DNA of 20,451 nucleotides from a virus. Each line of letters begins with the position of its first letter. The first letter of the stretch is position 1. The notes below the pieces were generated by a model. That model was not told the DNA's origin and made no database searches. It saw only the letters and a list, made by a program, of their open reading frames with translations. The position numbers were made by a program, and so were the translations under genes. The stretch spans positions 1 through 20,451 of IMG/VR virus record IMGVR_UViG_3300048691_000162; one strand, given 5' to 3'. Of this stretch, positions 1 to 5,784 are shown in pieces.

Positions 1-195
1 AGGAAGGAAGACATGCTGGCGATGGGCATCAGCTCTCCGGACATCATCGACGCGATGTCCTTCGCCTTCCTCGAAGACGCGCACTACATCGAAATGAGCG
101 CCGATGCGAGCAGCCTTGGCATGGCCCCTGCCGACATGCGGAAACTGCGGAGCGTTTGCAAGCGACAAGGTGTTGCCGGCTTGGATGCTGCGTGA
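1..195 (+). CDS. Probable large terminase, C-terminal fragment
   Basis: The reading frame is already open at base 1 and ends at TGA 193-195, giving 64 visible residues. The start lies outside the window. Residues 1-25 read RKEDM, then GISSPDIIDAM, then SFAFLED. This matches the end of the nuclease domain of phage large terminases, where a KEDM-like stretch is followed by SPD..DA and a hydrophobic run. Large terminase is the ATP-driven motor that cuts and packages phage DNA into the prohead. The last 30 residues are not diagnostic and overlap the next gene from base 104 in another frame. That could mean true overlap, or a terminase end replaced by foreign sequence. The identification rests on one short motif; a chance match in a fragment is possible. 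Confidence 0.5.
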   Translation, partial: RKEDMLAMGISSPDIIDAMSFAFLEDAHYIEMSADASSLGMAPADMRKLRSVCKRQGVAGLDAA

Positions 196-376
196 CCTGA
201 ATACAGAGGGCGTGCTGAAAGTTTACGGTGCCAGCGGCAGGTCGATAGAATTCAAGACGGCCGACGAAGTACCGGAATCCTACAAGGTGGAGGCCGCGAT
301 GCGCTGCACCGACCACGGCTTTGCAACCAAGAAGATGGCGGCGTGCAAACTATGGCGGTCAAAGCAAGACGCCTAA
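104..376 (+). CDS. Small putative zinc-binding protein, cassette-like gene
   Basis: This encodes at most 90 residues. It has a CGNC pair near residue 12 followed by GAF, and a second cysteine group (RC...GFAT...AACKLW) near the end. The spacing resembles small zinc-ribbon phage or cassette proteins. Function is unknown. The ATG at 104 is the first in the frame, but no convincing ribosome binding site precedes it and the first 90 bases overlap the terminase-like frame, so the true start is uncertain. The coding signal is clear from about base 137 on. The stop TAA (374-376) lies inside a GCCTAAC box that begins an attC-like palindrome, as is typical of integron gene cassettes. No core site is visible upstream of the gene. 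Confidence 0.55.
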   Translation: MRAALAWPLPTCGNCGAFASDKVLPAWMLRDLNTEGVLKVYGASGRSIEFKTADEVPESYKVEAAMRCTDHGFATKKMAACKLWRSKQDA

Positions 377-478
377 CGTGGGAGCTAAGTTGGAGACAAC
401 GGCGCCCGCACGAAACTGACCGGGGCATGACGGTGCAGAGTGGCGCTGTTGGCTCTCAACTTGAGCGACGTGTTAGGC
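371..478 (+). other. attC-like recombination site 1
   Basis: This 108-bp imperfect palindrome has the attC layout. It opens with an R'' box GCCTAAC (371-377) and closes with an R' box GTTAGGC (472-478), which fits GTTRRRY and is the exact reverse complement of the R'' box. Inner boxes pair: AAGTTGGAGA at 387-396 with TCTCAACTT at 454-462, leaving one unpaired G, like the extrahelical base used for strand recognition in attC sites. Pairing continues inward (CAACGGCGCC against GGCGCTGTTG). The upstream gene stops inside the R'' box and the next gene starts 26 bases after the R' box. Confidence 0.75.
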
Positions 479-503
479 CGCCGCAACCGAAGCTAGGAAA
501 AGC

Positions 504-797
504 ATGCGAGTGGTATTCAACAACGCTGGCGACTTTGCCGCCATGTACGCGGCCGAGGACTGGTGCGCAAAACACGGTCTGAGCGTGGGTTCGTCGGAGC
601 GTGGCAAGCCGCGCGGCATCTTGTTCGGGGACTACGCCATTGCCAAGTGGCACAACCTGCGGCAAGCCGACAAGGACGCGCTGCACGGCACGATGACCGG
701 CGACATGCGCAACGGCCCCGTCACGGTGGCGGTGGATGAGCATGCCGCGCGGCGCGCTGGCGGGCTTTTGCCTGCTGACACGCCACAAGCGGCCTAA
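504..797 (+). CDS. Hypothetical protein, cassette-like gene 2
   Basis: This encodes a 97-residue soluble protein with no signal peptide or membrane segment. An AGGA ribosome binding site lies five bases before the ATG. The sequence contains AAEDWCAKHG, then a GDYAIAKWHNL stretch, then GTMTGDMRNGPV. It resembles small hypothetical proteins of phages and mobile elements, and no function can be assigned. The gene is exactly framed by two attC-like sites. It starts 26 bases after the R' box of the first, and its TAA stop (795-797) is embedded in the GCCTAAC box of the second. This one-gene, one-site arrangement is what defines an integron cassette. Confidence 0.7.
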   Translation: MRVVFNNAGDFAAMYAAEDWCAKHGLSVGSSERGKPRGILFGDYAIAKWHNLRQADKDALHGTMTGDMRNGPVTVAVDEHAARRAGGLLPADTPQAA

Positions 798-892
798 CGT
801 CGAAGTTGAGGCGCAGACACCGGCCGCACCGACCTAGACCAAACGCGCGACTCCGCCTGCCGGTGGCTGTCGCCTCGAACGACCTGTTCGGC
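792..892 (+). other. attC-like recombination site 2
   Basis: This 101-bp imperfect palindrome begins with GCCTAAC (792-798) and ends with GTTCGGC (886-892). Inner boxes pair: GTTGAGGCG at 805-813 with CGCCTCGAAC at 871-880, again with one unpaired base. A further CACCGGC/GCCGGTG pairing lies inside. The R' box departs from GTTRRRY at its fourth base, so this site is more degenerate than the first. Its length and position between two small genes match site 1. Confidence 0.65.
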
Positions 893-923
893 TTCACTGG
901 CGGCCGAAGCAACTGGAGGAATG

Positions 924-1487
924 ATGGAAACGAAAACCTACACGACGATTGACCGCGCGGCACTCGGCTGGCCCGCAGGCCCGTGGGATGACGAGCCCGA
1001 CAAGGTGCAGTGGCCGGATGCCGCAACTGGCTTGCCGTGCTTGGCGGTGCGCCACAAGCGAAGCGGCCACTGGTGCGGCTATGTTGGCGTGAGCGACGCG
1101 CATCCGCTGCATGGGAAGGACTATGGTGAAGCCGAAGTTGATGTACATGGTGGCCTGACGTTCGCTGATGCTTGCAACCCAAGTGAAGCCGAATCGCAAG
1201 GCATTTGCCACACACCAGCACCCGGCGAGCCGGATCATGTGTGGTGGTTCGGGTTCGACTGCGCTCATGCGTGGGACTACTCGCCGTCTGACTTGAAGCG
1301 ATCGGAGCAGGGCTACCCATTCACCATCATGGATGACGAGCAGTACCGCACGCTGGCCTACGTGCAGAACGAGTGCGCGCGGCTCGCTGGGCAACTGGTG
1401 AAGCCGAACGTGATTTATCGGTCACCCGCTGCAGGGTTTGCATCTCAAACCCTGCATCACCTGCCATCGCGCAGCGAATCCAGGTAG
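924..1487 (+). CDS. Hypothetical phage-type protein, probably altered at the 3' end
   Basis: This encodes a 187-residue protein. ATG 924 is preferred over ATG 921 because GGAGG at 915-919 then has a workable 4-base spacing. The body contains YTTIDRAALGW, EPDKVQW, GLPCLAVRH, GYVGVSDAHP, VHGGLTFADAC, ICHTPAPGE and WWFGFDCAH, a pattern familiar from unnamed proteins of phages and plasmids. Its cysteines and histidines suggest metal binding, but no activity is known. A helical stretch (YRTLAYVQNECARLAGQL) looks like the natural end. The last 20 or so residues cross a perfect inverted repeat and overlap the end of the integrase gene tail to tail by 31 bases, so the original 3' end was probably lost. 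No attC-like site follows it. Confidence 0.6.
   Translation: METKTYTTIDRAALGWPAGPWDDEPDKVQWPDAATGLPCLAVRHKRSGHWCGYVGVSDAHPLHGKDYGEAEVDVHGGLTFADACNPSEAESQGICHTPAPGEPDHVWWFGFDCAHAWDYSPSDLKRSEQGYPFTIMDDEQYRTLAYVQNECARLAGQLVKPNVIYRSPAAGFASQTLHHLPSRSESR
1431..1455. terminator. Perfect 10-bp hairpin at the integrase 3' end
   Basis: Arms GCAGGGTTTG (1431-1440) and CAAACCCTGC (1446-1455) are exact reverse complements with a 5-base loop, one base past the integrase stop. Position suggests a transcription terminator between convergent genes, but neither strand has a following T-run. An alternative is a recombinase core site with inverted arms. Confidence 0.45.
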
Positions 1488-2671
1488 TCAGCCCACGCGG
1501 TCATCATCGCCCGCCGCTGCGCCAGAAACTCGGCCCGATCGTAGGCCGACCCGAGAGGCCCGGACTTGCTGTGCGCAAGCTGGGCCTCGATCACGTCTGG
1601 ACTGACACCGGGAAGTCTCTCCACGATCAACGTGCGCGCCATGGCCCGGAAGCCGTGCGGGGTCATCTCATCGTTCGAGTAGTCCAGCCGGCGAAGCGCC
1701 GCACGCACGGTGTTTTCGCTCATCGGCTTGAGGTGGGTCAGCAGCGACGGGAAGACGTGCTTGCCTGACCCGGTCACGGGCCGAATCTCCTCCAGCAAGG
1801 CCAGAGCTTGGGGCGCCAGCGGCACCAGGTGCGGACGGCCATTGATCTTGCCGTGCAGCGTGCGCTTCATCTTCATGGCCGGGATGGTCCACATCGCCGT
1901 AGTCACATCGACTTCCGCCCACTCCATCATCCGCACGTTGCCCGGCCGCTGAAACAGCAGCGCCGACAGGATCAGCGCAATGCGGGTGGTCGGCTGGCCA
2001 TGGTAGGTGTCGAAGGCGCGCAGCATCTCGCCGACCCTGGCCGGCTCCAGCAGCGCCGCCATGTTCTTGCGCAGCCGCTGCTTCAGGGCGCCGTTCAGGT
2101 CTTCGGCTGGGTTGCGGTCACACCGGCCGGTCTGGATGCCGTACTGGAACACCACGCCGGCCGTCTGGCGCAGCGAGTGCGCCGTCTCGCCGGATCGCTT
2201 CTCGACCTTGCGCAGGATGTCCAGCAGCACCGGGGCGGTGATGTTGCGCAGTGGCAGACTTCCGACCCGCGGGAACAGATCGTTCGCCATGCGCTCCAGC
2301 CACTTGCTGCCGTAGCGCGGGCTCCACCCGCTCGACTTCTGCTCATGGAACTCGCGGGCCACGGCCTCGAACGTGATGGCCGACGCCTGCTGCGCCAGGA
2401 TCTTCTCTGCCCGCCGCTGTTGCGCCGGGTGTGTGCCGCCCTGGTGGGTCTGCCGGGCCTTGTCCCGCTCCATCCGGGCGGACTTGAGCGAAACAGCGGG
2501 GTAGGCGCCAAGCGCCAAGCGAGACTCCTTCCCCCCGCCGTAGAACTTCCAGAACCACCGTTTCGCCCCGCTCGGAGAAACCTCCAGATACAGACCACCA
2601 GCATCGGTAATGCGCCGCCGTTTCGAGTCTGTCGGGCATGTGGCGGTTCGGCAATCAAGGTCGGTCAGCAT
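1457..2671 (-). CDS. int: Tyrosine-type phage integrase (DUF4102/P4-like)
   Basis: This is a complete 404-residue site-specific recombinase, the usual length for P4-type integrases. The N-terminus (about 15-90, with ITDAGGLYLEVSPSGAKRWF and LGAYPAVSLKSAR) is the DUF4102 arm-binding domain. A SAM-like core-binding domain spans about 100-190. The catalytic domain has R242 (FQRPGNVR), H339 and R342 (PHGFRAMART), H367 (LAHSK) and the nucleophile Y378 (SAYDR), so all the key residues seen are present. It would insert and help excise the phage genome. The ATG at 2671 has only a weak ribosome binding site. The gene is convergent with the small gene at 924-1487. A cluster of short repeats upstream may be its arm sites. 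Confidence 0.95.
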   Translation of the reverse strand: MLTDLDCRTATCPTDSKRRRITDAGGLYLEVSPSGAKRWFWKFYGGGKESRLALGAYPAVSLKSARMERDKARQTHQGGTHPAQQRRAEKILAQQASAITFEAVAREFHEQKSSGWSPRYGSKWLERMANDLFPRVGSLPLRNITAPVLLDILRKVEKRSGETAHSLRQTAGVVFQYGIQTGRCDRNPAEDLNGALKQRLRKNMAALLEPARVGEMLRAFDTYHGQPTTRIALILSALLFQRPGNVRMMEWAEVDVTTAMWTIPAMKMKRTLHGKINGRPHLVPLAPQALALLEEIRPVTGSGKHVFPSLLTHLKPMSENTVRAALRRLDYSNDEMTPHGFRAMARTLIVERLPGVSPDVIEAQLAHSKSGPLGSAYDRAEFLAQRRAMMTAWADYLDSLRDGR

Positions 2672-2709
2672 TGGGTGTCCCGTGGTGGCGGTGCCCCGGT
2701 TTCAGGCAC

Positions 2710-2965
2710 GTTCCCCGGATTGTTCCCCGGAATGGTCCGCGCTGCTACGGCAGCCACTGACATGGGGTGGCCCGAACTTGTCGGCGTGTTTTTGAGGTGA
2801 GTCTGATGATCTTGACCGTGCGGCCTGAGTCGGCCTGCCGGTTTGGCCTGCCCGGAGGAGTCCACACTGACCAGCGTTTTGCGCTATGCCGGATTGGCCT
2901 CAAGCTGAACCGAAGTGCCAGCGTGTTCCCCGATTTGTTCCCCGGTTTTCATGATGCTGGGGAAC
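2710..2965. repeat. Cluster of GTTCCCC repeats, candidate integrase arm sites
   Basis: Four copies of GTTCCCC lie at 2710-2716, 2722-2728, 2925-2931 and 2937-2943. One inverted copy (GGGGAAC) lies at 2959-2965. They form two tandem pairs, each pair spaced 12 bases apart. The cluster fills the gap upstream of the integrase and overlaps the 3' end of the 100-aa gene. Spaced short repeats beside an integrase are typical of arm-type binding sites in attP. No core sequence could be fixed. Apart from these repeats, the 212-base gap 2672-2883 shows nothing recognisable. Confidence 0.5.
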
Positions 2966-3186
2966 GCACATGCCGCGTAGGCGGCGGCTGCAGCCTCTGA
3001 TGCCACGATGGCATCGTGCCGCTTCACCGCATTGTAGATAGCCCGCGCCTTGGCCGCCGAAATGCGCTCATCCGTCCGCGCATCGTCGCAGCTCACCACC
3101 ACGTCACCGGATGCTGGCAGCGCAGCCGCCTCGAACACGGGCATCGATCGCAGGCCGAACGAAAGGCCAAAAAAGTTTCTTGCCAT
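2884..3186 (-). CDS. Hypothetical 100-aa protein
   Basis: This is the last gene of the minus-strand block before the integrase. It starts at ATG 3186, nine bases after the previous stop, with only a weak ribosome binding site. The protein begins MARNFFGLSFGL. A middle helical, Ala/Arg-rich region (ISAAKARAIYNAVKRHD, then ASEAAAAAYAACAF) follows. I do not recognise the family. Its position after two holin-like genes suggests a role near lysis, but it lacks a recognisable endolysin or spanin motif. The last 20 codons overlap the GTTCCCC repeats, so the C-terminus may be shaped by site function. Confidence 0.45.
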   Translation of the reverse strand: MARNFFGLSFGLRSMPVFEAAALPASGDVVVSCDDARTDERISAAKARAIYNAVKRHDAIVASEAAAAAYAACAFPSIMKTGEQIGEHAGTSVQLEANPA

Positions 3187-3194
3187 GGTCAGGT

Positions 3195-3563
3195 TCACTT
3201 TTTGCGGCGCGGCGTGATCCCGCCAGCGCCTGTATCGAAATCCGAAAAACCCGTCAGTTCCGATGCGACGGCACGAGCAACCGGGCTGCGCATGATGCGT
3301 AGTGCAATCCCGATGATCAGGACCGAGGCGCCGCACAGCACCAGCAGCAGCGCGGGCAGGATTCGGCTGATGATCGGGTGGTCGGCGACTGCCGTGCTGA
3401 CATCGATCATCGTGACCGACAGACCGATCAACCCGAGTGCCTGTGCGCCCAGGCCGAAGTTGATGATCGGACCCTCCCGTGTCCCAGGGTGTGCCGCGAT
3501 GACCACCGACAGCAGGCACAGCAGCGCGGCAATCAGTGCGATCAGGAATGCAGTGGTGCTCAC
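3195..3563 (-). CDS. Small three-TM membrane protein, possible holin partner
   Basis: This encodes 122 residues from a GTG start at 3563 that overlaps the upstream holin-like stop as GTGA, suggesting translational coupling. Three hydrophobic segments lie at about 4-24, 35-55 and 66-90, followed by a polar tail ending PRRKK. Small size, three membrane segments and a basic C-terminus fit a holin, an antiholin or another lysis-control protein. No specific family was recognised. Because it follows a LydA-like gene directly, a partner or modulator of that holin is a reasonable inference. Longer upstream extensions in this frame run through the holin gene and are rejected in favour of the coupled GTG. 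Confidence 0.55.
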   Translation of the reverse strand: MSTTAFLIALIAALLCLLSVVIAAHPGTREGPIINFGLGAQALGLIGLSVTMIDVSTAVADHPIISRILPALLLVLCGASVLIIGIALRIMRSPVARAVASELTGFSDFDTGAGGITPRRKK

Positions 3564-3910
3564 GATTTGTCCCCGCCTTTCCGCTGCAGCCATGAAGCGA
3601 TGAAATCGCCCCATGGGGCACGCTTGACGGCCTCCATCACTTGGTACATCAGCGAGAGGCCGAACAGTCCGGCCGAGAAGCTCAGCAGCCGGACACTCGC
3701 ATCGCCCTGGATGCGCAGGTACTCGCAGGCGGCCGGTGCGAGGTAGACGGCGACCAGCGCGCCGCTGGTGAATGTGCTGACGCGCTCGATCCACGACACG
3801 CCTGGCGCCATGCGCAGGCTCAGTAGCAGTGCGCCAGCAATGCCGGCGGTCGCAGGGTGCTGCGCCACATGCTGCGCCACGTTGCGGAGGTCGATGTCTG
3901 GTGAAGGCAT
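3560..3910 (-). CDS. Holin, LydA-like
   Basis: This encodes 116 residues from ATG 3910, preceded by a purine-rich GGGGCGG ribosome binding site. Membrane segments lie at about 22-38, 46-65 and 73-95, and the C-terminus is charged (WLQRKGGDKS). The pattern IERVSTFTSGALVAVYLAPAACEYL with a later GLFGLSLMYQ resembles the phage holin 3/LydA group. Holins make timed lesions in the inner membrane that release the endolysin to the cell wall. The gene is coupled to the next membrane protein by a GTGA overlap. No separate endolysin gene is visible in the window. Confidence 0.65.
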   Translation of the reverse strand: MPSPDIDLRNVAQHVAQHPATAGIAGALLLSLRMAPGVSWIERVSTFTSGALVAVYLAPAACEYLRIQGDASVRLLSFSAGLFGLSLMYQVMEAVKRAPWGDFIASWLQRKGGDKS

Positions 3911-4029
3911 CAATCCGCCCCGATCGTGTGGACTGCGTGGTGGTGGGTCATAGCGGTTGCGTCGTTGATCTACTGGTGTGGATTTTCAGCACCGGGACAC
4001 CCGCACACAGGACAGATTTCCACGGCCCG

Positions 4030-5008
4030 TCACCGACGCCGATGGCGGGCGAATCTGGCCTGCGCCTTGATCGACTCGCCGATGGCCCGAATCGTCCCGT
4101 CGCCGCGGCCGATCAGTGCGACCCACAGTTTCCCCTCGGATTCCATGCGCTTGATTTTGTTTGTGTACGCCTTGCTGGCAAAGAATGCATTCACATCGGA
4201 AACCTGCATGTCAAGCGCGGCAGGAAGCGGTGTTGACGACATCAGCGATAACTCGCATGCCGCATCGAAAATGTCAGCAGAATATTTCTGTCGTTCTTTT
4301 CGAGATGCCGGACAGGGGTTGAAATCGGCCCAGGCCGTAGCCTGCCTCCCCGTTGGAAGCGAAGCAGATTCCATCGTTGTCCAACGCAACATCAAACAGG
4401 TGCCTGAGTTTCTGCTGGCCGGGGACGAAAATGGTATCGAACAGTTCTGAGGCTTGCGACTCAGGCATGGAAGAGATGGCCTCGACACGGCTGTCCAGCC
4501 AACCGATACGCTCCACCTCGGACATCGTGGACAGGTCCACCGCCGGCATGGATTCAAGCCGGATCTGGCAGGCCATCATGCCGATCCGCCAGTCCCCGCG
4601 GCTCTTGCACATCGCCTCCAGATCAACGGCATGCTGCCCGAGCAAGTTGCCCATGTAGACCGGCTCTCCCTGGATCTCGCCCACCAACACCTCGTCGGCG
4701 TAGTGATCCGCCTCGAAATCAAGGAAGTCGCTCAGTCGCATGTCAGCACCAACGCCGAAGTTGGGGCCATCGTCCAGCATGGCGGCCAGGTACTGGCACA
4801 CCAGAAACGCACGCTCCTGCACGGTCATCAGCATCGGATCAAGCCCGGATCGGGTGGCATCGAACCCTGTCGCGAAGGACAGGAACTTGGTCACCGTGGC
4901 CTCGTGGCTGCGCGGGCTGATCTCGCACACGGCGCGGACCTCGCGCACCGAAAGCTCACGCAGCCGGACATCCAGGCGCTTGGTCTTGATGGGTTGGAAA
5001 GTGGTCAC
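4030..5008 (-). CDS. Tail assembly chaperone, frameshifted long form (gpG-T-like)
   Basis: This composite is read from GTG 5008 in one frame and then in a second frame to TGA 4030-4032. The second frame carries protein-like sequence after the crossover (ERQKYSADIFDAACEL, SDVNAFFASKAY, GKLWVALIGRGDG) but has no sensible start of its own. Joining the frames at the AAAA run (4297-4300), by a +1 shift after Lys237, gives a 325-residue product ending in the sequence ISK-ERQKYS. Tail assembly chaperone genes of many phages make such a minor extended form by programmed frameshifting. A genuine indel or an assembly error in the A-run would look the same. Confidence 0.55.
4274..5008 (-). CDS. Tail assembly chaperone, short form (gpG-like, putative)
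   Basis: This encodes 244 residues from a GTG start overlapping the upstream stop as GTGA. The N-terminus (MTTFQPIKTKRLDVRLRELS, then VREVRAVCEI) has the beta-strand-then-helix look of tail assembly chaperones and baseplate assembly proteins. The rest is helical and acidic, and no enzyme motif is visible. Such proteins bind the tape measure or hub during tail assembly and are absent from the mature virion. In this frame translation stops 7 codons after the AAAA run with the unremarkable end RTTEIFC, while the other frame continues with good coding character. A T4-like hub assembly factor is an alternative assignment. Confidence 0.55.
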   Translation of the reverse strand: MTTFQPIKTKRLDVRLRELSVREVRAVCEISPRSHEATVTKFLSFATGFDATRSGLDPMLMTVQERAFLVCQYLAAMLDDGPNFGVGADMRLSDFLDFEADHYADEVLVGEIQGEPVYMGNLLGQHAVDLEAMCKSRGDWRIGMMACQIRLESMPAVDLSTMSEVERIGWLDSRVEAISSMPESQASELFDTIFVPGQQKLRHLFDVALDNDGICFASNGEAGYGLGRFQPLSGISKRTTEIFC

Positions 5009-5781
5009 CGGAACCCCATTTTTAGAAAGTCAGCGCGGTCCAGCGCGGTCAGGCTGGATATCTGCATCTGCAGTGTCGTGAATGTGGTTTTGCCGTCCGC
5101 CGTGACGGGGCAATCCATCGGCTTTGAAATGGATTCGATGACCATGGGCATGTATTCCTTGCCCTGGTACACCATGCCGATGACGCTCGGCGTCAGCGAC
5201 GGGTAAATGGTTCGGAGAATATCTCCGACGCCTGTTTTTCCTGAGGCCAGCGCATCCACTGCATTCGTGGCGAGGCTGTTGTCTGCCAATTTCTCGGGCA
5301 GCATCCATGAGAATAACTGCGCGACTGGCGCCATGACCTCTTTGTCTGGGTTGGAAATCGCCCTGAATATGGCCGTCAGGGTGATTTTCATCGGCGGCGA
5401 CCCGTTGTAGATCTGCGTGCTGTTGAGCTTGGTCATGGATGACCGCCCGGCCAGCGTCGCGGCCCCTTCCTTGATCGCCGCGAACCCTCCGGCCGCCGCA
5501 CCGGGGGCGACACGCTCCAAGGCATTCAGGATCGGCTCCAGCGCACCGGCCTGCAGCATGTGCGAGAACGTCGAGAAACCGGCATCGGGGGTCTGGCTCT
5601 CGAACGGGCTGGTCCAGTTCGCCGTCTGCTCCATGCTCGCGTCCGAAATCGGTGCAGCCACGACGATGTCGCCGACACGCCGGAAGCTGCGCGTGTCGCC
5701 CTGCCGCTCCATCGCCACCGGGTAGAAGGCGGCGAGGAGGTGCGGGGACAGGCCGCCCCAGTCAGAGGACAGGACAGCCAT
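5005..5781 (-). CDS. Putative baseplate or tail-tube-associated protein
   Basis: This encodes 258 residues from ATG 5781, three bases after the previous stop, with a weak ribosome binding site. The first 50 residues are polar. A Gly/Ala-rich stretch follows at about 90-110. The C-terminal 130 residues contain SPPMKITLTAIFRA, then LFSWMLPEKL, then a late GMVYQGKEYMPMVIESISKP segment. This end-domain layout resembles tail-tube initiator or baseplate proteins of T4-like phages (gp48/gp54 type), but the similarity is judged by eye only. Coupling to the chaperone gene and position two genes after the sheath support a tail role. Confidence 0.45.
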   Translation of the reverse strand: MAVLSSDWGGLSPHLLAAFYPVAMERQGDTRSFRRVGDIVVAAPISDASMEQTANWTSPFESQTPDAGFSTFSHMLQAGALEPILNALERVAPGAAAGGFAAIKEGAATLAGRSSMTKLNSTQIYNGSPPMKITLTAIFRAISNPDKEVMAPVAQLFSWMLPEKLADNSLATNAVDALASGKTGVGDILRTIYPSLTPSVIGMVYQGKEYMPMVIESISKPMDCPVTADGKTTFTTLQMQISSLTALDRADFLKMGFR

Positions 5782-5784
5782 GGC

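Noticed and set aside
1808-2800. Long plus-strand open frame opposite the integrase
   Set aside because: It is antisense to a clear integrase with all catalytic residues. High GC leaves the opposite frame open, and its product is low-complexity His/Arg/Gly-rich.
3564-3794. Longer start for the 122-aa membrane protein
   Set aside because: The extension runs antiparallel in character and overlaps the holin-like gene fully; the GTGA-coupled GTG is more likely.
4300-4557. Upstream part of the second frame in the chaperone gene as an independent gene
   Set aside because: Its first 80 codons are Cys/Arg/Pro/Ser-rich shadow sequence; only the part after the AAAA run looks like protein.
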